A stretch of 9,031 bases of DNA from Actinomycetes bacterium. Lineage in GTDB: Bacteria; Actinomycetota; Acidimicrobiia; Acidimicrobiales; RAAP-2. Of this stretch, positions 1-5,742 are shown in pieces. The stretch spans positions 1-9,031 of the forward strand of contig JAJYWG010000051.1 in the NCBI GenBank assembly GCA_021791615.1. Direction: 5' to 3'. Below the pieces are notes generated by a model. That model was not told where the DNA came from. It saw only the letters and a list, made by a program, of their open reading frames with translations, and ran no database searches. Made by a program: the position numbers and the translations under genes. How positions within the stretch are numbered: the stretch's first letter is position 1; every line of letters begins with the position of its first letter.

Positions 1-152
1 AGCGGCCCGGGTACTACTTCACCTGAAACTTGCCGCTCCAGTACCCGCCGCCGAGGAACAAGTGCTTGAAACACAAGACGAACCGGTCATCTGGGCATGC
101 CGGAGGGCCATCTCACGCTTGATTCAGGGCTAATTCGAACAGCCTGTCGTCC

Positions 153-168
153 ATCAACCCGGGTTGAT
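153..168. promoter_or_regulatory. Perfect 16-bp palindrome, candidate operator
   Basis: The sequence ATCAACCCGGGTTGAT is its own reverse complement over all 16 bases, with no spacer. It lies in gene-free DNA about 365 bp before the first gene of the redox operon. Symmetric sites like this are typical of dimeric regulators, so an operator is possible. No regulator gene lies nearby and no second copy was seen in the window. Its distance from the first start codon is large unless the leader is long or the site serves a gene left of the window. Confidence 0.3.
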
Positions 169-444
169 AGCAGATGGGCTGCACGGCGAGCTCCCCCTTG
201 AGGTCGGACCGGCCAGGCCTCTAGGCCGGCGACGTGGCCTCAACCCAAGTGACGCAGCTAGCACGCCAGCCGCCTTGACATTTCAGGCCAAGGCGCCCGG
301 CAGTCAGGCACTGGCGCAACGACGGGGAGAGGCTCGGCCCGACCTGGCGCGCCCCCGGCGCAGAGGGCTCTCCCGGGTGCTCCAGTCTGTGCCAGCTGGC
401 TCATGGCCGCGTGCGTGGTACCGGGGGAGCGGCCCCTGTGGTCT

Positions 445-463
445 CACGGGCCCGAGGGCCGTG
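445..463 (+). other. GC-rich hairpin in the operon leader
   Basis: CACGG at 445-449 pairs with CCGTG at 459-463. Further GC pairs (with one bulged G) extend the stem around a small loop. It sits about 70 nt before the first start codon of the operon. There is no following T-run, so it is not a standard terminator. It could be leader RNA structure or chance in GC-rich DNA. Confidence 0.2.
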
Positions 464-531
464 GAGTCTGGGATCGCAAAGTCCGTGGGATCCGGGTTCC
501 ATTCGGCTACCAGCGGGGCGACGATGAGAGC

Positions 532-816
532 ATGGTCGACGTTTTGCGCATCATGCTGGCCGTGCTAGTGGCCGCGTCGCTCACCATGATCGTGGCCTAC
601 GTAGTCGTCTTCCTAGGCATGGCGGCCTGGACTGTGTTCACCAGCCCACGGCGCGACCAGTTGGCAGAGGACCTAGACCGTGCCCTGGCCGAGATCGTCG
701 GGCCTCGGGTGCCGACTGCGCCCCCGGCAAAGCCCAGCAGCTATGCCGGGAGCGGAGGGCTCCGACGGCCAGGACGCGAGGGCACCGGCCTTTTTAGGGT
801 GAGGAAGCCTGCGTGA
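532..816 (+). CDS. Small single-helix membrane protein, first gene of the redox operon
   Basis: This is a predicted 94-residue protein that I do not recognise. Residues about 4-37 are strongly hydrophobic (LAVLVAASLTMIVAYVVVFL), enough for one long or two short membrane segments. A short charged stretch (RRDQLAEDLDRALAEIV) follows, then a proline/glycine/arginine-rich tail. I start it at the ATG at 532, just before the hydrophobic segment, with weak purine-rich GATGAGAG upstream. The same frame opens earlier at 403, but that extension is arginine/glycine-rich filler. The stop overlaps the GTG start of the cupredoxin gene (GTGA), which implies translational coupling. It may be a small accessory or assembly subunit of the complex encoded downstream; that is inference from position only. 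Confidence 0.6.
   Translation: MVDVLRIMLAVLVAASLTMIVAYVVVFLGMAAWTVFTSPRRDQLAEDLDRALAEIVGPRVPTAPPAKPSSYAGSGGLRRPGREGTGLFRVRKPA
801..807 (+). promoter_or_regulatory. Shine-Dalgarno deciding the GTG start at 813
   Basis: GAGGAAG lies 5 to 7 nt before the GTG at 813, within the end of the upstream gene. This supports the GTG start and the 4-nt GTGA overlap over any ATG further in. Confidence 0.6.
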
Positions 817-1463
817 GCGAGAGCCACGTCGCTCGCAGCCACGCCCCCAAGTTGGGGGCTGCGGTGGTGACCGTGACCGCCTTGGTGGGCGTGCTCGTCA
901 GCCTTGGCGTCTCGGTGGCTGTCGTCGCCGGGATAGCCCAGGTAGCCCGCTCTGCAGCTGAGCAATTGACTGCTACAGAGGTCGGGCCTGTTGACCACGC
1001 CACTGTAAATGAGTCGATGGAGATCCTGACCGGCAAGATGGACGGCCACCCTGGCTGGCCGCGGTACACGCATACAAGTTGGACGGTGCGAGAAGGCCAG
1101 ACAGTGGTGCTGCGTATCACCAGCTACGACGATGGCACTGCACCACTTACCGGCGCCCAGACCATGTACGACCGGGTGCAAGGGACGCTGGGCGGCACCG
1201 AAACCGTGGACGGCAAGCCGGTCTCGTCGCTCCCGAACGCAGACGTGGCGCATACCTTCACTGTCGTCGGCCTCGGGCTCAACCTCGGTATCCCGGCCGC
1301 CCCTACTGGCGGATCGGTCACTGTCGTTGCCCGTTTTGTCGCTAGGCGCCCCGGGACCTTTGTGTGGCAGTGCTACGCGCCCTGCGGCTCAGGGCCCAAC
1401 TCGATGGGCGGCGCAATGTCGACCATGGGTTGGATGGAAGGCACAGTACGGGTGCTGCCATGA
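813..1463 (+). CDS. Membrane-anchored cupredoxin, COX2-like fold with incomplete CuA site
   Basis: The 216-residue protein has an N-terminal membrane helix (about residues 15-45) followed by an exported cupredoxin domain (about 80-215). The motif order follows cytochrome oxidase subunit II: DVAHTFTVVGLGL (144-156; copper histidine H147), an IP turn at 160-161, then PGTFVWQC at 180-187 and CYAPCGSGPNSM at 187-198. In classical CuA the last motif is CxxxCxxxHxxM. Here both cysteines (C187, C191) and a methionine (M198) align, but the histidine position is P195. A methionine-rich stretch (M198, M202, M205, M208) precedes the closing GTVRVL strand. No other histidine lies in this loop, so neither a normal CuA nor a standard type 1 (His-Cys-His-Met) site is evident. 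H79 and H86 lie near the domain start. The stop overlaps the next start (ATGA). I infer an electron-transfer role for the Fe-S/NrfD module downstream. It could alternatively be a copper chaperone-like or non-redox relative. Confidence 0.75.
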   Translation: MSESHVARSHAPKLGAAVVTVTALVGVLVSLGVSVAVVAGIAQVARSAAEQLTATEVGPVDHATVNESMEILTGKMDGHPGWPRYTHTSWTVREGQTVVLRITSYDDGTAPLTGAQTMYDRVQGTLGGTETVDGKPVSSLPNADVAHTFTVVGLGLNLGIPAAPTGGSVTVVARFVARRPGTFVWQCYAPCGSGPNSMGGAMSTMGWMEGTVRVLP

Positions 1464-2386
1464 CCGAGCCTGACGTGGCTCGCATGAAAGCAGCCTGGCC
1501 GGGAGCTGCGCGCGGCGAGGGGAACGGCCGCGACATGGAGGCGCAAAAAGAAGACCCGGCTCGGCCACCAGCTGAGGCCGAAGGGCAGCCAGTCACCTTC
1601 AACCGCCGGGGCTTCCTCCGAGGAGCAACGCTCGGCGGGCTTGGCCTCGCAGCCGCCGGCGCGCTGGGGCGCGTCTTTGAGGCATCCCAGGCGGCGTCAG
1701 CCACGTCCACCAGCGCGCCGGCTAAGGCGGCCCACCAATGGGCGATGGTGATCGACCTCCGCTACTGCAACGGTTGCAAGCTCTGCACGGCGGCCTGTCA
1801 GGCCGCCCACTACCTGCACGAGGACCAGACCTGGATCGACGTGTTCAGTATGCGTAATGCGGCGGGCGAGAGCTACTTCATGCCTAGGCCGTGCATGATG
1901 TGCGAAGACCCCCCGTGCGTACCAGTCTGCCCGGTGTCAGCCAACTTCCGCACCGCAGAGGGTCTCACCTTGGTGGACCAGAGCCGTTGCATAGGGACGC
2001 GCATCTGCATGAACGCTTGCCCCTACCAGGCCCGCTACTTCAACTGGGGCGCGCCTAGGCCTGCCCCGCGCCAGCCTTTCCCCCAGGAGCCGGCCTGGCC
2101 AGTGCCCCAGGTCGAGGGCACCGTCGGCAAGTGCGTGTTCTGCGCGGCGATGCTGCCCTCGGGCCAGCTGCCCGAGTGCGTCTCGCACTGCCCGATGGGG
2201 GTGATCTACCTTGGCGACCTGGAGAGCGACGTAGCGGTCAACGGCCTCGGCAACACCGTCAAGCTGTCGGAGTTCTTGGCAGCCAACGACGCCGTCAAGT
2301 TCAAGGAGTCCTACGGCACCCACCCCCGGGTCTTCTACATCCCCGGGCACGGCCAAGACCTCGACCTCGATGCCGAGAACGCCTGA
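1460..2386 (+). CDS. Tat-exported four-cluster ferredoxin subunit, ActB/PsrB/NrfC-like
   Basis: This 308-residue iron-sulfur protein belongs to the electron-transfer subunits of the complex iron-sulfur molybdoenzyme family. A Tat signal lies at about residues 47-75 (NRRGFLRG followed by an Ala/Gly/Leu helix), so the folded protein is exported. Four cysteine motifs follow: C103-C106-C109-C113, C145-C148-C153-C157, C177-T180-C183-C187 (CIGTRICMNACP), and C225-C228-C240-C244. There are 15 cysteines in total, all in these motifs. Thr180 replaces the usual second cysteine of motif three. That is the position occupied by Trp in NarH and, as I recall, by Thr in ActB of alternative complex III, where the cluster is [3Fe-4S]. 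I therefore infer three [4Fe-4S] and one [3Fe-4S]. The ATG at 1460 overlaps the cupredoxin stop; M9 and M26 are alternative starts. No molybdopterin partner is encoded nearby, consistent with the protein having its own Tat signal. Confidence 0.85.
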   Translation: MTEPDVARMKAAWPGAARGEGNGRDMEAQKEDPARPPAEAEGQPVTFNRRGFLRGATLGGLGLAAAGALGRVFEASQAASATSTSAPAKAAHQWAMVIDLRYCNGCKLCTAACQAAHYLHEDQTWIDVFSMRNAAGESYFMPRPCMMCEDPPCVPVCPVSANFRTAEGLTLVDQSRCIGTRICMNACPYQARYFNWGAPRPAPRQPFPQEPAWPVPQVEGTVGKCVFCAAMLPSGQLPECVSHCPMGVIYLGDLESDVAVNGLGNTVKLSEFLAANDAVKFKESYGTHPRVFYIPGHGQDLDLDAENA

Positions 2387-3374
2387 GGTGGCACCACCCG
2401 ACCGCCCAGCTGGGCCTCCCGCGAGGCGGCCCTTCCGGGGGGCCGCGGCAAGTGGTGCCCAACGCTTGGTGCAGGTCCTGCTCGGGCTCATCTGGCTCGC
2501 AGACGGAGCGCTCCAGCTCCAGCCCTCCATGTTCCACCGCGGCTTTGTCACTGGCGTGCTCCTCCCGAGCGCCCAGGGCAACCCAACCCCGGTGGCCGGC
2601 TCGATCACTGCCATGGCTTACTTCCTCGAGCCGCATATCGCTGCTTGGGACGCGCTGTTTGCCGCCACACAGCTCGCGATCGGCGCCGGCCTGCTCGTGC
2701 GACGCACCGTACGTCCCGCCCTCGTCGCCTCCTTCGCCTGGTCGCTGCTCGTGTGGTGGTTCGGGGAAGGGCTCGGCGGGCTGCTCACCGGCACCGCTTC
2801 GCCGCTGACGGGGGCACCCGGGGCGGTGCTCCTCTACGTCTTCGTCGGCTTCCTCGCCTGGCCGAGACCGGCGCAGTCCGAGGGCCCCGGCGGGGCGACG
2901 ACGACGGACCTGCTCGGCGGGCGTTGGGCGCGCGTGGGCTGGGCGGCACTTTGGGTCGGCGGCGCCGCGCTGCTCATGCAGCCGGCCAACCTTGCAGGCG
3001 ACGCGCTGAGCAGTGCCCTTCGGGCCGCGGCCAGCGGACAGCCCGGTTGGTACGCGAGCTTGCTCTCCCACGCAGCCAAGGCGCTCGCCCCCTACGGCGT
3101 CCCTCTCACCATCGCCGTCGCCGTGGAAATGGCGCTCGTCGGCATCGGCGTCGCTCTTGGCTGGCGGATGACCACCCTCCTCGGCGTCGCCTCCGTCCTG
3201 GCTCTTTTGATCTGGGTGTTCCCCGAGGGCCTCGGTGGGGTCCTCACCGGCTCAGGGACCGACCCCAACACCGGACCGCTCCTGGCACTGGCGGCTCTTG
3301 GCTGGTACCGCTCCCGCCCCGCAACACAGGTTTGCCCCGCTCAGGCTCCCACGGCCGTCGGCGTGGCAGCGTGA
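2370..3374 (+). CDS. Polytopic membrane protein with internal duplication, unknown function
   Basis: This is a 334-residue integral membrane protein with about eight predicted helices (roughly 33-50, 92-110, 114-131, 149-164, 186-203, 245-264, 267-284 and 303-313). The two halves are homologous. A WxxGEGLGGLLTG motif followed by a P-x-TG-x-P turn (129-151) recurs as WxxPEGLGGVLTG with DPNTGP (282-303). The opening helices also match in pattern (LxWLADGALQLQP at 40-52; LWVGGAALLMQP at 194-205). Size and helix pattern recall DoxX/DoxD-like proteins, some of which are quinone-linked, but I cannot assign a family. It sits between the Fe-S and NrfD genes, so it is probably a membrane partner of that complex. 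The ATG at 2370 overlaps the Fe-S gene by 17 nt and lacks a clear ribosome binding site. An in-frame GTG at 2388, just after the upstream stop, is an equally possible start. Confidence 0.75.
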   Translation: MPRTPEVAPPDRPAGPPARRPFRGAAASGAQRLVQVLLGLIWLADGALQLQPSMFHRGFVTGVLLPSAQGNPTPVAGSITAMAYFLEPHIAAWDALFAATQLAIGAGLLVRRTVRPALVASFAWSLLVWWFGEGLGGLLTGTASPLTGAPGAVLLYVFVGFLAWPRPAQSEGPGGATTTDLLGGRWARVGWAALWVGGAALLMQPANLAGDALSSALRAAASGQPGWYASLLSHAAKALAPYGVPLTIAVAVEMALVGIGVALGWRMTTLLGVASVLALLIWVFPEGLGGVLTGSGTDPNTGPLLALAALGWYRSRPATQVCPAQAPTAVGVAA

Positions 3375-3378
3375 GGGC

Positions 3379-3420
3379 ATGGCACCAGAGAAAGAAGACA
3401 TGGCACCAGAGAAACAGGAG
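3379..3420 (+). repeat. Tandem 21-bp imperfect duplication with two ATG codons
   Basis: Two 21-bp units (3379-3399 and 3400-3420) both begin with atggcaccagagaaa and diverge only in the last six bases (gaagac versus caggag). They fill nearly all of the gap between the duplicated membrane protein and the NrfD-like gene. The second unit ends in the AGGAGG that serves as ribosome binding site for the ATG at 3425. The unit is a multiple of three, so it repeats the peptide MAPEK in one frame. Confidence 0.8.
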
Positions 3421-3444
3421 GGCTATGCACGGCGAACGAGCTAG
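3379..3444 (+). CDS. Possible 21-residue leader peptide overlapping the NrfD-like start
   Basis: An open frame begins at the ATG of the first tandem repeat unit, 5 nt after the upstream stop, reads MAPEKED and then MAPEKQE, and ends at TAG 3442-3444, inside the NrfD-like gene. A GAGGG lies just before its ATG, although the spacing is very short. It could be a translated leader that couples NrfD synthesis to the upstream gene. It could equally be an incidental frame created by the duplication. There is no protein-level evidence. Confidence 0.25.
   Translation: MAPEKEDMAPEKQEGYARRTS
3416..3421 (+). promoter_or_regulatory. Strong Shine-Dalgarno before the NrfD-like gene
   Basis: AGGAGG ends 3 nt before the ATG at 3425, which is shorter than the usual spacing. 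It therefore supports the start at 3425 only moderately; the next in-frame ATG, 3467, has GGAG at 3454-3457 with better spacing. Confidence 0.5.
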
Positions 3445-4960
3445 TACAGGCGCGGAGCGCTCTGGCATGGACGGGGGCACCGAGGGGCCCGCAGTATTGG
3501 AGGACGTGCGAGCCGCGGCGATGCGCCCAGTGCTCGAGACGCCGCGATGGTGGTGGCCGACCGTCGGCGCGCTCGGCGCGCTCGTGCTCCTCGGCATCGC
3601 AGCCTGGGTGGTCCAGGTGGCCGACGGCCTAGGGGTCGCGGGCTACAACAACCAAGCGTTCTGGGCAGTCTACGAAGCGGACCTCGTCGCGTTCATCGGG
3701 GTGAGCTACGGCGGCGCAGTCGTCTCAGCTGTCCTAAGGATCACCAAGGCAACTTGGAGGGCACCTCTCACCCGCATCGCCGAGGCGACCGCGCTTGTGA
3801 CTCTCCCGGTCGGGATGCTCTTCATCGTCCCCCACCTCGGCAGCCCGTGGCGCATCTGGGAGCTGGTCTGGCCACCGTACTGGAACCTTTCCTCGCCGAT
3901 CCTCTGGGACTTCTTCGCGGTGAGCACCTACCTTCTTGCGACCGCAGTTTTCTTCTACCTGCCGCTTATCCCCGACAGCGCGGTCGCTAAGGGCTGGCTA
4001 GGCCCGGAGCGACGGGGCCTGCGGGCGCGCTTCTGCCGGCGTCTCTACCAGGCCCTGGGCGGGAGGTGGCGCGGCAGCACGAGCGATCGGCGCCTTCTCC
4101 ACGGGGCGATCGGCCTGGTGGCGGTCATGATCATCCCCATGGCGGTCTCTGTGCACTCGGTACTGTCCTTCGCTTTCGCCTCCTCGTCGAGGGCCGGCTA
4201 CTTAGAGACGATCTTCCCCGTCTACTTCGTGGTCGCCGCCCTCTACACAGGCATAGCACTGGTGGTACTTTCCATCGCTGCGTGCCGGCGCCTTTACCAT
4301 CTCGAGGCCTTCGTCCACCCCCGTCACTTCGTGCGCCTTGGTTTCCTCCTCGCCGCCTTCGGCGCAGCCTACCTCTACCTCACTTTCACTGAGTACCTGA
4401 TCGACGGCTACTCGGGCACCATTGACAACGCAGCCTGGGTACGCCAAGTGCTGGTCGGCCGCTATTGGATCCCCTTCTGGTTCTACTTTGTAGCAGCGGG
4501 GCTCCTGCCGCTGCTCATCATCGCACTGCGGCGCCTGCGCACCGCAAAGGGGGTCGTCGTCGCCTCGGGCCTTGTCGTGTTCGCCATGTGGGTCAAGCGC
4601 CTTGTCATCGTTATACCTCCAGCCACTGAGCCGCTCGTACGCTCTCCCCTCGCCGCGACTGGCGTGCTGGCCCAGGACTGGGGTACTTACCATTTCACTT
4701 GGGTCCCTATCTCGGTCACGGTCGCAGCGACCGCCGCAATACCCTTGGCACTGCTCGTCCTGTTCCGGTTCGTGCCAGTGCTGCCGGTCACAGAGATGGA
4801 GGAACTGGCCGAGCGTGAAGGCTTTGAGGAAATAATGCAGGAACTGGCTGGCCCGGAGCCGCCGGCTAGCACCTCAGCGGCCCTGGCAACGCCCAGAGGG
4901 AGCGGCCCCAGGAGGCCCACGTCGTCCGCAGATGCCACGAGTGAGGAGGGCGCACAATGA
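3425..4960 (+). CDS. NrfD/PsrC-family quinol-interacting membrane subunit, ActC/ActF-like
   Basis: This is a 511-residue membrane protein with about ten helices (roughly 47-66, 88-105, 122-137, 158-180, 226-247, 262-286, 303-322, 348-368, 377-397 and 426-448) and a soluble Pro/Ala-rich tail (about 475-511). It belongs to the NrfD/PsrC superfamily, whose members exchange electrons between membrane quinones and an Fe-S subunit. Motifs closest to ActC/ActF of alternative complex III, as I remember them, are HLGSPW (137-142), SPILWDFFAVSTYL (157-170), PLIPD (180-184), SVHSVLS (242-248), TIFPVYF (262-268), FTEYL (321-325), MWVKRLVIVI (388-397), WGTYHFTWV (419-427) and RFVPVLPVTEME (448-459). The Asp usual in the SWDFA segment after SVHS is absent (SFAFA, 248-252). 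The start at 3425 has AGGAGG only 3 nt upstream; ATG 3467, with GGAG 9 nt before it, is the main alternative. The stop overlaps the next gene (ATGA). Confidence 0.87.
   Translation: MHGERASTGAERSGMDGGTEGPAVLEDVRAAAMRPVLETPRWWWPTVGALGALVLLGIAAWVVQVADGLGVAGYNNQAFWAVYEADLVAFIGVSYGGAVVSAVLRITKATWRAPLTRIAEATALVTLPVGMLFIVPHLGSPWRIWELVWPPYWNLSSPILWDFFAVSTYLLATAVFFYLPLIPDSAVAKGWLGPERRGLRARFCRRLYQALGGRWRGSTSDRRLLHGAIGLVAVMIIPMAVSVHSVLSFAFASSSRAGYLETIFPVYFVVAALYTGIALVVLSIAACRRLYHLEAFVHPRHFVRLGFLLAAFGAAYLYLTFTEYLIDGYSGTIDNAAWVRQVLVGRYWIPFWFYFVAAGLLPLLIIALRRLRTAKGVVVASGLVVFAMWVKRLVIVIPPATEPLVRSPLAATGVLAQDWGTYHFTWVPISVTVAATAAIPLALLVLFRFVPVLPVTEMEELAEREGFEEIMQELAGPEPPASTSAALATPRGSGPRRPTSSADATSEEGAQ
4943..4950 (+). 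promoter_or_regulatory. Shine-Dalgarno for the Ig-like protein gene
   Basis: GAGGAGGG at 4943-4950 ends 6 nt before the ATG at 4957, inside the 3' end of the NrfD-like gene. It indicates efficient independent initiation in addition to coupling through the ATGA overlap. Confidence 0.65.
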
Positions 4961-5556
4961 GCCGGCCGCTGCCACGAGGGACGAGGTTCGTAGGCAGGTT
5001 GCTCGCGGTGGCGCTCACGCTCGGCGCCGTGCTTGGCCCGGCGTCAACGGCTTGGGCGAAGGCCGGCGGCCCTTCGCTCCGTCTCGTCGCGGAGCAAGCC
5101 CCACAGGACCCTCACGCTGTCGAGCTCATCGCGACGCTCCGAGCACCCACCTCGCCCGCGTCGTCGAAGCCGGCCCCTGTGGCTCGGGCCCAGGTGAGCT
5201 TCTCTGTGCACCTGAGCCAGTTCGCTGGCGCACCCCTGCTCACGCTCGGCACAGCCACGACCGACGCTAGAGGGGTAGCTACCTTCACCTACCGCCCGAC
5301 CTGGGCCGGGCGCCAAGAGCTCGTTGCGACCGTCACCACCGCTGCAGGCACTGAGGTCGGCTCTACTACGGCCTTCACGGCCACCAGTGCCGTGCACCCC
5401 TTCGCCGGGACGGTCCAAGCGGCCCGGCCCGATGGCACCATCGGCCGGTGGGTCGCCGGGGTGCTGCTCGGGATCGTGGCCTCGCTCTGGGTCGCCCTGA
5501 TCGCCGTCGTCGTGCGGGTGAACACCGGCCTTGGCGCGGGTGAAGAAGCCGATTAG
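4957..5556 (+). CDS. Secreted Ig-like domain protein with C-terminal membrane anchor
   Basis: The 199-residue protein has a signal peptide (about residues 8-35: basic start, LLAVALTLGAVLG core, probable cleavage after AWA). An exported beta-sandwich-like domain follows (about 40-143). Its pattern VSFSVHL...LGTATTDARGVATFTYRPTWAGRQELVATV is typical of bacterial Ig-like or carboxypeptidase-regulatory-like modules. A C-terminal membrane helix (about 165-187) ends in a short cytoplasmic tail. The gene overlaps the NrfD-like stop by 4 nt (ATGA) and is preceded by GAGGAGGG at 4943-4950. It ends the operon. No metal-binding or catalytic motif is visible. I infer a structural or docking subunit on the outer face of the membrane, next to the cupredoxin and Fe-S protein. 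Function unknown. Confidence 0.75.
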   Translation: MSRPLPRGTRFVGRLLAVALTLGAVLGPASTAWAKAGGPSLRLVAEQAPQDPHAVELIATLRAPTSPASSKPAPVARAQVSFSVHLSQFAGAPLLTLGTATTDARGVATFTYRPTWAGRQELVATVTTAAGTEVGSTTAFTATSAVHPFAGTVQAARPDGTIGRWVAGVLLGIVASLWVALIAVVVRVNTGLGAGEEAD

Positions 5557-5660
5557 GCGGCGGTCGGGCTCATAACTCTAGGACAGCTCGTTGGGCAGGG
5601 CCCCCGGTGCGGGGAGGGCGGCGGGCGTCAGCACGGCAAGCACGCCATCCAAGAACGGCC

Positions 5661-5678
5661 CGGGGGGCGAGCCCGTTT
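5661..5678 (+). terminator. Weak hairpin between the convergent genes, possible terminator
   Basis: CGGG (5661-5664) can pair with CCCG (5672-5675) around a 7-nt loop, followed by TTT. The stem is short and the T-run minimal. Its place in the 186-bp gap (5557-5742) between two convergent genes is where a terminator is expected. No stronger hairpin was found in this gap, which otherwise seems empty of features. Confidence 0.2.
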
Positions 5679-5742
5679 GGTACCAGCGCACTGCAGGTTA
5701 CGTACGGCGCGGAGGACTGCCCCGGGCGGCACCTAGCGTAGG

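Larger units (their letters stand above)
1..531. other. 5' non-coding region upstream of the redox operon
   Basis: I find no reading frame here with convincing protein character. The longest open frame (164-568, +) is arginine/proline-rich low-complexity sequence typical of chance frames in GC-rich DNA, and it overlaps the start of the first membrane protein. What the stretch does hold is a perfect palindrome at 153-168, a GC-rich hairpin around 209-229 (CCGGCC/GGCCGG arms, 9-nt loop), an isolated TTGACA at 275-280 without a matching -10 element, and a hairpin at about 445-463. Presumably the promoter and leader of the operon starting at 532 lie in this region. No tRNA or riboswitch pattern was recognised. 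Confidence 0.5.

Noticed and set aside
1..120. Short minus-strand frames at the left edge, including FKHLFLGGGYWSGKFQVK before a TAG at about 24-26
   Set aside because: An upstream in-frame stop leaves fewer than 35 codons and there is no start or ribosome binding site; it could be a fragment but cannot be supported.
275..280. TTGACA as a -35 promoter element
   Set aside because: No acceptable -10 hexamer lies 16-19 bp downstream, so the match alone does not support a promoter.
164..568. Open frame of 134 codons at the left end
   Set aside because: Low-complexity Arg/Pro/Ala/Gly composition, no ribosome binding site, no recognisable motif, and overlap with the start of the small membrane protein gene.
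1364..1459. Upstream extension of the Fe-S protein to the ATG at 1364
   Set aside because: The extra 32 codons overlap the conserved copper-site end of the cupredoxin gene. The ATGA overlap at 1460 matches the coupling seen elsewhere in the operon.
813..1463. Cupredoxin as substrate of the neighbouring maturase-type enzyme
   Set aside because: The CYAPC segment resembles a CxPxR maturation motif only superficially; the Arg and the rest of the sulfatase signature are missing.
2645..3424. Plus-strand open frame extending the NrfD-like gene upstream by 260 codons
   Set aside because: The extension lies wholly over the duplicated membrane protein gene in another frame and is arginine/histidine-rich shadow sequence. 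The NrfD family begins near 3425 with a clear ribosome binding site.
532..5556. Haem c attachment sites (CxxCH) in the redox operon
   Set aside because: I checked every cysteine pair in the five main proteins and the small one; none is followed by His in the right spacing. The Fe-S motifs account for all cysteines of the ferredoxin-like protein.
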